NCBI GenBank assembly: GCA_016719945.1 | Contig: JADJYE010000035.1 | Location: 124,001 to 188,000 of the forward strand | DNA: 64,000 nt | Source of the DNA: Polyangiaceae bacterium | GTDB taxonomy: Bacteria > Myxococcota_A > Polyangia > Polyangiales > Polyangiaceae | Direction: 5' to 3' | Part shown: one piece after another, positions 34,897 through 44,953 of the stretch | How the letters are laid out: every line of letters begins with the position of its first letter | Numbering within the stretch: position 1 is the first letter of the stretch | Translations under genes and position numbers: made by a program | The notes under the pieces: generated by a model | The model's input: the letters and a program-made list of their open reading frames with translations, nothing else | The model's database searches: none | What the model was told of the DNA's origin: nothing

Positions 34897-37800
34897 ATGG
34901 CACGAGCGTTCGCCACGATCGACGGGAACGAGGCCGCCGCGTCCGTCGCGTATCGGCTCAATGAGGTGTGCGCGATCTATCCCATTACGCCGTCCTCGAC
35001 GATGGCCGAGCTAGCCGACCAATGGTCCGCCGAGCGCAAGCCGAACGTCTGGGGCTCGGTGCCCACCGTCGTGGAGATGCAGAGCGAAGGCGGTGCGGCA
35101 GGCGTCGTGCACGGCGCGCTCCAGGCAGGGGCGCTCACCACGACGTTCACGGCGTCGCAGGGCCTGCTGCTCATGATCCCGAACATGTACAAGATCGCTG
35201 GGGAGCTCACCCCCGCGGTCTTTCACGTGGCCGCGCGGGCCATCGCGACGCACGCCTTGAGCATCTTCGGGGATCACTCCGACGTCATGAGCGTGCGCTC
35301 GACCGGCTTCGCGCTGCTCTGCTCCTCGTCGGTCCAGGAGGCGCACGATTTCGCCGCCATCGCGCAGGCCGCGACCTTGCGGTCGCGCGTGCCCTTCGTC
35401 CATTTCTTCGACGGCTTCCGTACCTCCCACGAGGTGGCGAAGATCGAGCTCCTCTCGGACGCCGATCTGCGCGCGCTGGTCGACGAGAGCCAGGTGCTCG
35501 CCCATCGCAAGCGAGCCCTCTCGCCCGAGCACCCGGTCGTCCGAGGGACCGCCCAGAACCCCGACGTCTTCTTCCAGTCGCGGGAGGCGAGCAGCCCGTT
35601 TCATGCGGCCGTGCCCAACCTGGTCGCGGAGTGTATGGACGAGCTCGCGAACCGCACGGGCCGGCGCTACGCCCCGTTCGACTACTTCGGGGACCCGAAC
35701 GCGGAGCGAGTGCTCATACTCATGGGGTCGGGGGTCGAGACCGCTCGCGAGACGATCGACGCCCTGCGCGCCCTCGGCGAGCGGGTGGGCGTCGTCCAGG
35801 TGCACCTCTACCGGCCGTTCGACGCGAGGCGTTTCCTCCACGCCCTGCCCACCTCGGCGCGGTCCGTCGCCGTCCTCGATCGCACGAAGGAGCCCGGCGC
35901 CCCCGCAGAGCCTCTCTATATGGACGTCGCGCTCGCCCTGTCGGAGGCCCAGGGGCGCACCGCGCCGCAGCTGATCGGCGGTCGCTATGGCCTCGGCTCG
36001 AAGGAGCTGACCCCTGCGATGATCAAGGCCGTCTTCGACGAGCTCGGCAAGGTCGCCCCGAAGCGCCGGTTCACGGTGGGGATCGACGACGACGTCTCCG
36101 GCTCGAGCCTCAGCGTCGACCCAGGGTTCGTCACCGAGTCCGAGCGGACCGTCCGCGCGGTCTTTTTTGGGCTGGGCTCGGACGGGACCGTCGGCGCCAA
36201 CAAGAACAGCATCAAGATCATCGGGTCAGAGGCCGGCTACGCCCAGGGCTACTTCGTCTACGACTCCAAGAAGTCGGCTCTCAGACGATCTCACACCTGC
36301 GCTTCGGTCCCGATCCGATCCGCTCCGCCTACCTGGTGCAGCGGGCGAGCTTCGTCGCGTGCCACCAATGGGGGCTGCTCGAGCGCACGGACGTGCTCGA
36401 GCACGCTGCGCAGGGCGCGACGCTGCTGCTCGACGCGCCGTACGGCCCGAGCGAGGTCTGGGACCAGCTGCCGCACGACGTCCAACAGCGCATCCTCCAG
36501 CGAGGCATCGCGCTCTGGGTGATCGACGCGGGCGAGGTCGCGAGGCGGGCCGGGCTCGGCGGGCGCACGAACACGATCATGCAGACGTGCTTCTTCGCGA
36601 TCTCGGGCGTCTTGCCCCGAGAGGCCGCCCTCGCGAAGATCCGCGGCGCCATCGAGAAGTCCTATGCGGTGAAGGGCCGAGAGGTCGTGCGCAAGAACTT
36701 CGAGGCGGTCGACCTGACCCTCTCGAGCCTGGCCCGCGTGCCGGTCCCCGAGGCGGTCACCAGCCGTCGCTACCGGCTCCCGCTGGTCGGGGACCACGCG
36801 CCCCCCTTCGTCCGCGAGGTGACGGCGAGGATGATGGCTGGCCGCGGTGACGAGCTGCCGGTCAGCGCCTTCCCCGTCGACGGGACCTACCCATCCGGCA
36901 CGGCGCGCTGGGAGAAGCGGGGGATCTCTCGGGTGGTCCCGGTCTGGGAGCCAGACGTCTGCATCCAGTGCGGAAACTGCTCCCTGGTTTGTCCGCACGC
37001 GGTCATTCGCGCCAAGTTCTATCCGGACAAGCGGCTCGAGGGGGCGCCCGCTCCTTGGAAGAGCGCCCCCATCGACGCTCGCGGCTTCCCCGAGATCCGC
37101 TACTCCCTCCAGGTATACGTAGACGATTGCACCGGCTGCGCCCTGTGCGTCGAGGTCTGTCCCGCCCGCGACAAGCAGGACTCCAGCCGCCGGGCCATTA
37201 ACATGGCGGCGAAGGACCCGGTCGTCGCGGCAGAGCGCGAGAACATCCAGTTCTTCGAGTCGCTGCCCTGGAACGACCGCAGCCGAGTCGACTTCTCCAC
37301 GGTGCGCGGCGCGCAGTTCCTCGAGCCGCTCTTCGAGTTCTCCGGCGCCTGCGCGGGCTGCGGCGAGACCCCGTACCTCAAGCTCGCGTCGCAGCTCTTC
37401 GGAGACCGCATGGTGACGGCGAACGCGACCGGCTGCTCGTCGATCTACGGCGGCAACCTGCCGACGACTCCGTGGGCGAAGAACGCCGCGGGCCGCGGCC
37501 CCGCGTGGTCGAACTCGCTGTTCGAGGACAACGCCGAGTTCGGGCTGGGCTTGCGCCTGGCCGCCGACGCGCATTTGGAGCAGGCGCGAGGGCTCGCCCT
37601 GGAGCTTCAGGACCTCATCGGCCGCGAGCTGGTCGCAGAGATCCTCGGCGCCAAGCAGCGGCTCGAGAGCGAGCTCCGCGCCCAGCGAGCCCGCGTCGAC
37701 GAGCTCAAGAAGCGCCTCACGGCCCGAGCGGGCCCGCGACCGCTGGCGCTCTTGTCGGTGGCCGATCACCTGGTGCGGCGCAGCGTCTGGATCGTAGGCG

Positions 37801-38426
37801 GGGACGGGTGGGCCTACGACATCGGCGCGGGAGGGCTCGACCACGTGCTCGCGAGCGGCAGAGACGTCAACGTCCTGGTCCTCGACACGGAGGTCTATTC
37901 GAACACGGGTGGCCAGGCGTCGAAGGCGACGCCGCTCGCGGCCGTCGCGAAGTTCTCGGCGGGGGGGAAGTCTACGGGCAAGAAGGATCTGGCCCTGCAG
38001 GCGATCTCCTACGGAGACGTCTACGTCGCGAGGGTGGCGTTCGGAGCGAACCCGCAGCAGACGCTGCTCGCGCTGCGAGAGGCGGAGGCCTACCCGGGAC
38101 CGTCGCTGGTCATCGCGTACAGCCATTGCATCGCGCACGGCATCAACATGCAGCACGGGCTCTCGCAGCAGTCGCTGGCGGTGAGCTCTGGGTATTGGCC
38201 GCTGCTCCGCTACAACCCGGCGGCGCGCGCGAGCGGGGAGAACCCGTTCTCGCTGGACTCGGGCGCGCCCCGCACCCGCTTCCGGGAGTACGCCTACAAC
38301 GAGCTCCGCTACCGCATGCTGCAGCAAGCGAGCCCGACCCACGCCGAGGAGCTGATGAAGCGAGCAGAAGAGGCGGTCACGCGGCGCTGGGCGACCTACG
38401 CCGAAATGGCGGGGCGAGGGGGTTGA
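34897..38426 (+). pseudogene. nifJ: Pyruvate:ferredoxin oxidoreductase, interrupted by one frameshift
   Basis: The reading continues across two frames: ATG 34897 to about 36276, then the other frame to 38426. Restoring one G at the GG of 36276-36277 gives a continuous 1176-residue NifJ, the normal length (YFVYDSKKSGSQTISHLRFG). Domains in order: N-terminal MARAFATIDGNEAAA, gamma-type region, two [4Fe-4S] ferredoxin motifs (CIQCGNCSLVC near 688, CTGCALCVEVC near 747), CAGCGE, and the ThDP site GDGWAYDIG with EVYSNTGGQ. It converts pyruvate plus CoA to acetyl-CoA and CO2, reducing ferredoxin. The lesion may be a sequencing error, because everything else is intact. Confidence 0.9.
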
Positions 38427-38429
38427 GTC

Positions 38430-39440
38430 ATGGTCGATCTCAGCACGAGGTACATGGGCCTGCCGCTCGAACACCCGCTCGTAGCGTCCGCTGGGCCGCT
38501 GACGAAGGAGCTCGACGGCATCAAGCGCCTGGAGGACGGCGGCGCGGCGGCGATCGTCATGTTCTCCCTCTTCGAGGAGCAGATCCGCCATGAGGCAGCC
38601 GCCGCCGAGCACCTGTCCGAGGTGGGGTCCGAGAGCTTCGCCGAGTCGCTCTCGTACTTCCCATCGATCGGAGGCTTCCAGGTCGGGCCGGAGCGCTACC
38701 TCGAGCTCGTCCGGCGGGCGCGCGAGTCGGTCGGCGTCCCGATCATCGCGAGCCTCAATGGGTCGAGCGACGACGGCTGGGTCGAATACGCGCGCCTGCT
38801 GTGCCAGGCGGGCGCGGCCGCCATCGAGCTGAACGTGTATTTCGTGCCGGCCGACCCCTCCCTCACGGGCGCCAACGTCGAGCAGCGCTACCTCGACATC
38901 CTCGGCGCGGTGAGGTCGGAGGTGCCGGTCCCGGTCGCGATCAAGCTCGGTCCGTTCTTCAGCTCGTTCGCCAACATGGCCAAGCGGCTGGACGACGCCG
39001 GGGCGGACGGGCTCGTGCTGTTCAACCGCTTCTATCAGCCCGACTTCGACCTCGAGCGCCGCGAGGTCGTGCCGGCCCTCGAGCTGAGCACCCCTCGCGA
39101 GGCGCGCCTGCCCCTGTTGTGGCTGGGCGTGCTGCACGGGCAGCTGCGCGCGAGCCTCGCGGCTTCGACCGGCGTCGAGTCGCCCGTCGAGGTCGTCAAG
39201 TATCTGCTCGCGGGCGCTGACGTGGTGATGACCACCTCGTCGCTGCTGCGGCACGGCGCCGGGCATCTGGCTGAGCTTCGCGCGGGGCTCGAGACGTGGC
39301 TCTCGGCTCACGACTACGCGTCGGTCGCTCAGGCGCGTGGGTCGATGAGCCACCGCAAGGTCAGCGACCCAACGGCGTTCGAGCGGGGAAACTACGTTCG
39401 GGCGCTCGAGAGCTACGACTCGCGGCGTCCTTCCAGGTAG
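38430..39440 (+). CDS. Dihydroorotate dehydrogenase-like flavoprotein
   Basis: 336 residues, an FMN-type TIM barrel of the DHOD family. It has LEHPLVASAGPLTKELDGIK, IIASLNGSS, AIELNVYFVP, VAIKLGPFF, GLVLFNRFYQPD and an allied C-terminal TTSSLLRHG. The usual DHOD substrate residues are only partly present, so it need not make orotate. DHOD-like genes often sit next to nifJ, as here, and may serve in electron transfer to or from ferredoxin. It starts three bases after the nifJ stop. Its C-terminal tail (RGSMSHRKVSDPTAFER) is family-like. Exact reaction unknown. Confidence 0.85.
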   Translation: MVDLSTRYMGLPLEHPLVASAGPLTKELDGIKRLEDGGAAAIVMFSLFEEQIRHEAAAAEHLSEVGSESFAESLSYFPSIGGFQVGPERYLELVRRARESVGVPIIASLNGSSDDGWVEYARLLCQAGAAAIELNVYFVPADPSLTGANVEQRYLDILGAVRSEVPVPVAIKLGPFFSSFANMAKRLDDAGADGLVLFNRFYQPDFDLERREVVPALELSTPREARLPLLWLGVLHGQLRASLAASTGVESPVEVVKYLLAGADVVMTTSSLLRHGAGHLAELRAGLETWLSAHDYASVAQARGSMSHRKVSDPTAFERGNYVRALESYDSRRPSR

Positions 39441-39515
39441 TCGCGACCGGTCAAAGCCACGGCCGGACCCGGGTGTGTTCATGGTGCGGCCGCGCGGCGA
39501 TGCTAGCTAACTGGC

Positions 39516-40793
39516 ATGCGCTCGCTCCTCGCCAGAAACTCAGGGGCTTGTGTCCTCGCGCTCGCGCTCGGGTGCGGCGCAGACCTCCAGGTCGTCGACG
39601 ATGACGGAAGAGGTGGCGGCGGCGCGTCAGGGCTGGGGGGAGGTGGCGCCGGGGGGCACGGCGGGGGCGAGAGCGCCCCGCTCGCGGTTTGCTCGGACAT
39701 CGTCGAGGTGGGTGGCCCCGTCATCGTGCCTCTGGGCGGCAGCCTCGAGCTCGACAACCCTCAGCTCGGCTATGGCCCGAGCGACGGCGCCGTGCGCCTG
39801 GCCGTCAGCGGGAGCGTTGGCGGCGAGCGCGGCCTCGGCGCCACGACCTTCGAGCCTTGGGGGGCGTGGCCACCGGCCCTGGAGGCGCCCGCGCTCTGGC
39901 CGTTCCCTCACCACGATATGGTGCTCGATCGCGGTCCGGGCGGCGCGACGGCGCTCGCCGGAGACTGGGACGAGATGTGGCTCCTCGACCTCGAGGGCGG
40001 CGCCGAGCCTCTCTTGCTCCCGGGCACGGAGGCCGTCCCGACCTTCCTCGTTCACAGCGGCGAGGCGCGTCTGTGGCACCGGCGCACCGAATCGAGCCAC
40101 TTCGAGCAGAGCGCCGCCCTCGAGAGCTATTCGCCTGCGACCGGTGTCGCCCGCGAGGACGCCGACGTCTGCGGGTCGTACGAAGGCCGCGCGTCCGCGA
40201 TGCCCGACGGCTTCATCGTGCTCGTGGAGCGCTTCGGCGCGATGCCGGCCTGCGACGGCCCTTGGCCGCGGACGCTCGAACGATATCGCTTCGTCGATGG
40301 CTCGGGGGCGGAGGTCGAGCGCACGGGCGCCACCGAGGTCCTCTCCCGGTCCTACCAGGCGCAGCTGACGGCGCGCTCCGACGGCGCGTGGCTCATCGAC
40401 CAGCCGGCGCCCGACTACGAGGAGGGACCTTTCCACGTGCTTCGCCTCGACGCGGACGCAGCGCCTGTCGACGGGGAGTGGCTCAAGCTGACCTCTCCCT
40501 ACGAGCGTGACGCGCGGTTCGCGTTCGCGGCGCACGGCGACGGTGTGGTCGCCGCTTGGGTCGGGGTGATCGAGCCTGTCCTGCACCTTCAGGTCCTCGA
40601 GCCCGACGGCGTGCGCTCTGCGTTTCGCACGTTCAAGGTGCCCCTCGGGCTCGATCCTGAGCAGATCGCGCCCATGGTGCTGCTCAGCTCACCGGACCGA
40701 CGGTCGATCCTCGTGCTACGGCAAGTTGCGACTGGCGACCTCTCGGGCGCTCGGCTCGAGCTGCGCAGGTACGACTGTGTCGAAGGGGGGTGA
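39516..40793 (+). CDS. Hypothetical lipoprotein with Gly-rich linker
   Basis: 425 residues. The signal ends in LALGC at about residue 20, then a RGGGGASGLGGGGAGGHGGGE linker (shown in part) leads to a beta-rich domain. Repeated short WLLD/VLDRGPGG/AWLIDQP-like strands suggest a beta-propeller. Four cysteines are present in the mature part (CSDI, CGS, ACDGPWP, YDC). It looks like a surface-exposed myxobacterial lipoprotein of unknown role. Seventy-five bases separate it from the DHOD-like gene, with no terminator seen. Confidence 0.76.
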   Translation: MRSLLARNSGACVLALALGCGADLQVVDDDGRGGGGASGLGGGGAGGHGGGESAPLAVCSDIVEVGGPVIVPLGGSLELDNPQLGYGPSDGAVRLAVSGSVGGERGLGATTFEPWGAWPPALEAPALWPFPHHDMVLDRGPGGATALAGDWDEMWLLDLEGGAEPLLLPGTEAVPTFLVHSGEARLWHRRTESSHFEQSAALESYSPATGVAREDADVCGSYEGRASAMPDGFIVLVERFGAMPACDGPWPRTLERYRFVDGSGAEVERTGATEVLSRSYQAQLTARSDGAWLIDQPAPDYEEGPFHVLRLDADAAPVDGEWLKLTSPYERDARFAFAAHGDGVVAAWVGVIEPVLHLQVLEPDGVRSAFRTFKVPLGLDPEQIAPMVLLSSPDRRSILVLRQVATGDLSGARLELRRYDCVEGG

Positions 40794-40799
40794 GCCGCC

Positions 40800-42035
40800 T
40801 CACCGGTACATCCGGTCGATGCGCTCTTGGGGCGAACGCCGATCGAAGAGCAGCAGCGCCACGCTGAACGCCCACTCGGCGGGCTTCATCGCGAGGAACA
40901 CCAGGTCGGCCAGCCACGGCCAGCGGATGAGCCGGCTCACCGGGAGCCCGAGCGCGTCGTAGGTGGCGCGCGCGAAGCGGCCGAAGCGCGGCCACCGCTC
41001 GTGCAGGAGGTCCTCGAACGCGTTCGCCGTGGCGAGCTGGCGGTTCACGAGGATGGGTGTCCCCCGCCGCTTACCGACTCGCTCTGGGCGCACCAGCCAC
41101 GTGTGACCGCGCGCCGCGACCGTGCAGAGGTAATGGCACCCTCCGGGGACCCGCGTCACATCGACCTGAGAGAGGGTGAACGTGCAGGTCTTGGTGAAGA
41201 CCTCGAGCGCGGCCGCTGGGCGCCCGGCGGCGAGCGCGTGGAGGACCGCGTACACGCCGACGAGCGCAGGCGAGGCCAGGAGGACGCGGAGCAACAAACC
41301 TCGATGGACGACGAGCGGCGCCTCGGGGGCGGGACGCTCGGCGTCACGATAGGCTGGCCGGCGCCGCTCGATCCAGCCAGCGGCGAGCGCCTCGCCTCCT
41401 CGGCGCCTGAGCCGCGCTTGGATCTCCACCCCCAGCAGGAGGATGGTGAGCAGCGGCGCCAAGCAGGGGAAGAAGACGGGGGGCAAGACGAGGCCGACGA
41501 GCAGCCACGAGCCGAAGTGAACGGCCACCACCGCGTGCACCAGGACTCCGGCGCCGAGGATGGAGCACAACAGCAGCTCCCCTGTCGGGCGCAGCGCCTC
41601 GGGCCGGCGCCGCGAGATCGCGTACGCGACGCCCACGGCGGCGTGCAGCCCGACGAGGACGTAGACGCCTGGCGCCGCGAGCGGCCGGAAGACGTCCGGC
41701 TGGCAGCCGTCGCTGACGCACGACGCCTCGCCGAAGGCGAAGTTGTACGCGAGCCCCCACAGCGGCGCGATCGCCAGGACGAGCCAGTCCGCGGCGGTGC
41801 GGGCGCCGCTCGCGTACGCGCTCTTCGTCAGGATCCCGCGGCGCACCCGCACGATGAGCCACACCCACGCCCCGAACGCCCCGCACAGCCCCAGCAGCGC
41901 GCATACGGGGTGCAACACCCCGAAGCTCGCGCCCACGACGAGCAGCGGCGGGCTCGCAAAGCCGGTGGCGAGCAACAGGGCGAGGGCGGTCGCCTCCAGG
42001 GACGACGCGCTGGATCGAGGCTCGAGCTCGCTCAT
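40800..42035 (-). CDS. Polytopic membrane protein, DUF6688-like
   Basis: 411 residues. About six to eight hydrophobic helices are packed in the N-terminal 280 (ATALALLLATGFASPPLLVV, CALLGLCGAFGAWVWLIV, LLLRVLLASPALVGVYAVL and others). A soluble C-terminal part follows with GGCHYLCTVAARGH, PILVNRQLATANAFEDL and MKPAEWAF. From memory this matches the DUF6688 family, for which no function is known; I am only moderately sure. No transporter motif is seen. It converges with the lipoprotein gene and diverges from the carotenoid-desaturase-like gene. Confidence 0.75.
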   Translation of the reverse strand: MSELEPRSSASSLEATALALLLATGFASPPLLVVGASFGVLHPVCALLGLCGAFGAWVWLIVRVRRGILTKSAYASGARTAADWLVLAIAPLWGLAYNFAFGEASCVSDGCQPDVFRPLAAPGVYVLVGLHAAVGVAYAISRRRPEALRPTGELLLCSILGAGVLVHAVVAVHFGSWLLVGLVLPPVFFPCLAPLLTILLLGVEIQARLRRRGGEALAAGWIERRRPAYRDAERPAPEAPLVVHRGLLLRVLLASPALVGVYAVLHALAAGRPAAALEVFTKTCTFTLSQVDVTRVPGGCHYLCTVAARGHTWLVRPERVGKRRGTPILVNRQLATANAFEDLLHERWPRFGRFARATYDALGLPVSRLIRWPWLADLVFLAMKPAEWAFSVALLLFDRRSPQERIDRMYR

Positions 42036-42219
42036 GGTGAGAGACTGACCCGCCTCGGTGGCCTCGCCTTGGAGGCGGCGTGGAGAGCCGGTGGAGGTCT
42101 CGGGGAGCGCGTGCCTCGCGTCAGTACGCGCGTCGAGGATCGGGTTGACGCTCGGGGCGCGGTGACCGAAGAGGCCCTATGGCTCGTGTACGCAGGCGCC
42201 CGGCCCAGCGAGGCTCGTG

Positions 42220-43664
42220 ATGGATCGCGACGTCATCGTCATCGGCGGCGGGCTCGCAGGAGTCTCCGCGGCCGTCGTGCTCGCGGAGCGTGGCTTGTCG
42301 GTCTCACTCGTCGAGCGCCAGCGGTTTCTGGGGGGCCGCGCCGGGGCGTGGACCGAGACGCTGGCCGACGGCGCCTCATTCGAGATGGAGCGCGGGTTTC
42401 ACGCGTTCTTCCGCCACTACCACAACGTCCGCGCGCTGATCCGTCGCGTCGATCCCTCGCTGTCGATCCTGACACCCCTCGACGACTACCCGCTGCTCGG
42501 CCCGGGGGGCGAAGGAGTCCTTCTCCGGGCTCCCGAAGACGACGCCGCTCAACATCCTCGAGCTCGTGCGGCGGTCGCCGACGATCCGCTTCTGGGATCT
42601 GCGCCACGCGGACCTCAAGGTCGCGCGCTCATTGCTCGCGTTCGATCCGATCGACACGTACGCGCGCCTCGACACGACCACCGCGAAGGACTTCCTCGAC
42701 GGGCTGCGGTTCCCGCCGAAGGCACGTCAGATGCTCTTCGACGTCTTCGCGCACTCCTTCTTCAACCCGGACGACGACTACTCGGCGGCCGAGCTGTGCG
42801 CGATGTTTCACTACTATTTCACGCGCAACCCCGAGGGGCTCGTGTTCGACGTCATGAACGAGCCCTTCAGCGTCGGCCTGTTCCGGCCGCTGCAGCAGCT
42901 CCTCGAGCGCCGCGGGGTGGAGGTGCTGCTCGGCGCAACGGCCGAGCGAGTCGAGCGCGAGGGGGACGCCTACCTCACGCGCTTCACGGGCGGCGAGGGC
43001 TCGAGCGAGCGCCGCGCCCGATCCGTCGTGCTGGCGCTGACCGTGCCCGCGCTGAAGGGGCTGGTCGGCGCGTCGCCTGCGCTCGCCTCGCTCGCGCCTG
43101 CGCTCGCCTCGCTCGACGTGACCTGGCCCCTTCGTCGTCTGGCGCCTCTACCTCGATCGACCTTGCCGCGCGGATCGCGCGCCGTTCGCCGGGACCACCG
43201 GGCTCGGCATGCTCGACAACGTCTCCCTCTATGAGCGCTTCGAAGGCGAGAGCCGACGGTGGGCGGCGAAGACCGGAGGGAGCGTGGTCGAGCTCCACGC
43301 GTACGCCGTGCCACCCGACTGCACCGAAGAGGCCGTTCGACGCGATCTGCTCGCGGCGCTTCACGAGGTGTACCCAGAGACGGTGGGCGCGGGTGTCATC
43401 GACGAGCGGCTGCTCTGGCGCGCCGACTGTCCGGCGTTCAGGCCTGGCTCTCACGCAGGCCGCCCGGGCATCGCGACTGCGCTGCCCGACGTGCTGCTGG
43501 CCGGAGACTTCGTGAAGCTGCCTTTCCCCAGCGCGTTGATGGAGCGCGCTGTCTCATCGGGGTTCCTCGCGGCCAACGAGATCCTCGCACGGCGAGGTCT
43601 GCCCCCGGAGCCCGTCCGACACGGTCCGCTCAAGGGGCTCTTGCCGGCGTCGCTCGCCCGCTGA
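42220..43664 (+). pseudogene. Carotenoid desaturase-like FAD oxidoreductase (CrtI/CrtU type), two frameshifts
   Basis: The protein reads through three frames. The first part (from ATG 42220) has an FAD-binding VIGGGLAGVSAAVVLAERG and GFHAFFRHYHNVRAL. After the G6 run at 42504-42509 the frame changes and gives KESFSGLPKTTPLN, then ARLDTTTAKDFLDGLRFPP and MFHYYFTRNPEGLVFDV. After the C4 run at 43127-43130 it changes again and gives WRLYLDRP, then GDFVKLPFPSALMERAVSSG. Removing one base at each run yields a continuous ~480-residue enzyme. The pattern resembles carotenoid desaturases/isorenieratene-synthase-like CrtU. It is either a recent pseudogene or two homopolymer errors. No other carotenoid gene is in the window. 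Confidence 0.8.
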
Positions 43665-43678
43665 GCCTCGACGGGGCG

Positions 43679-44953
43679 TCAGAACCTCCACGCGAGCGAG
43701 ACCATCCCGCCGTCGGGGCCGACGGCCGGCAGGATCGAGACCTCGTCGAGCGGGGCCGGCTCTTCCTTGTCGGCGGGCTGTCGCGGCCCCGCATCGGGCG
43801 ACGTCGACGCGAGCCGCTCGGGCGGATCGACGAGGAACAGCCCGAGCCCGGTGATGAGCAGCGCGCCGGCGGCCCCGCCCGTCACCGCCGCGCCGATCAC
43901 GAGGCGACCTCGATCTTCGCGAGCGCCTTCGTAGGCAGCGAGGTCCTCCGGCTCGAGGCCCGAGCGCTTCTGCTGATCGAGCAGCTCGTTCGCGGTGCTC
44001 TGCGCCTGGAAGGCGAAGCCTGTCGTCACCCCGGAGGTGATCGCGGCGGCTCCCGCCATCGCGAAGACCACGTACGAGAGGTCGCGCTGCGTCGTCGTCT
44101 CGAGCGTCAGGCTCGCGGTCACCCTCCCCGCGCGCGGTACGTCGAGGGTGACGCTCTTGGATTTGTGCCCAGTCAGCTCGGCCACGACGACGTGCCTCCC
44201 CGGGATGAGCTCCAGCGCGCTCGCCAGCGGCGCCTCGCCCACGAAGCGGCCGCCGACGTGCAGATCCGCCCCGCTCGTCGTCGCGATCTCCACCGCGCCG
44301 GGACGCTCGCGCAGCTCGGCTGTAATGGGAGACAGCTCGTTCGCGGCGGCGTCCACCTCGAGCTTCTCCTCGAAATGACCCGGCGCGCGGATGACGAGCG
44401 TGTGTTTGCCGGGCGCGATCTCGAGGGCCTTGTTGGCGGGGGCCTCGGCGCCGCCGTCGACGCTCACCGTGGCGCCTTCGGTCATCGACGACACGTAGAG
44501 GCGGGTCTTCTTGCCGGCGGGCTCGATGGGCGTTGCCGGCGTCGCCGGCTTGGGCGCGCTTCCCGCCGCCCCCTCGAGCTCGCCCAGCCACTTGTTGGCC
44601 TCGGCCCGGCGCTTTCCGTCCTGAACCAGCGACAGGAACTCGCGATAGAGGCGGATCGCCTCGTCTCGGTGGCTCGGCGCGCGTGTCTCGTTGAACAGGC
44701 GCCGGTGCGCTTGTGCCATCGAGAACAAGAGGCCGTCTCGCTTCACGAGCCCGTAGGCCTGCTCGAAGGCCTCCAGCGCCACGTCGAACTGGCCGCGGTC
44801 GTAGGCGCGTCCCCCGGCGTCGAATAGCGCGCGCGCCTTCGCTGTCGCGTCGGCCGGCGCGGCAGCAGGCTGCGCCCACGCAGCGCTCGCAAAGAGCAGG
44901 CTCGCGCCGCAGACTGCGGAGCCCCAGCCGATCCGAGAGGCTCGGCCGCGCAT
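43679..44953 (-). CDS. Exported PEGA-domain protein
   Basis: 424 residues from ATG 44953; a GTG at 44956 would add one residue. A signal peptide (cleavage near AWAQ) is followed by a helical region with TPR-like helices (FDAGGRAYDRGQFDVALEAFEQAY). Two PEGA-type beta domains come next: VSVDGGAEAP...IAPGKHTLVIRAPGHFEEKL and LHVGGRFVGEAP...IPGRHVVVAELTGHKSKSV. A hydrophobic helix pair (~300-380) follows and a C-terminal strand ends in WRF. PEGA domains are common in myxobacterial surface proteins. The start overlaps the stop of the FG-GAP lipoprotein gene (TGATG), so the two are coupled. Confidence 0.82.
   Translation of the reverse strand: MRGRASRIGWGSAVCGASLLFASAAWAQPAAAPADATAKARALFDAGGRAYDRGQFDVALEAFEQAYGLVKRDGLLFSMAQAHRRLFNETRAPSHRDEAIRLYREFLSLVQDGKRRAEANKWLGELEGAAGSAPKPATPATPIEPAGKKTRLYVSSMTEGATVSVDGGAEAPANKALEIAPGKHTLVIRAPGHFEEKLEVDAAANELSPITAELRERPGAVEIATTSGADLHVGGRFVGEAPLASALELIPGRHVVVAELTGHKSKSVTLDVPRAGRVTASLTLETTTQRDLSYVVFAMAGAAAITSGVTTGFAFQAQSTANELLDQQKRSGLEPEDLAAYEGAREDRGRLVIGAAVTGGAAGALLITGLGLFLVDPPERLASTSPDAGPRQPADKEEPAPLDEVSILPAVGPDGGMVSLAWRF

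Noticed and set aside
36291..39482. Minus-strand open frame of 1063 codons
   Set aside because: Antisense to nifJ and the DHOD-like gene, with shadow-type composition and no known motifs.
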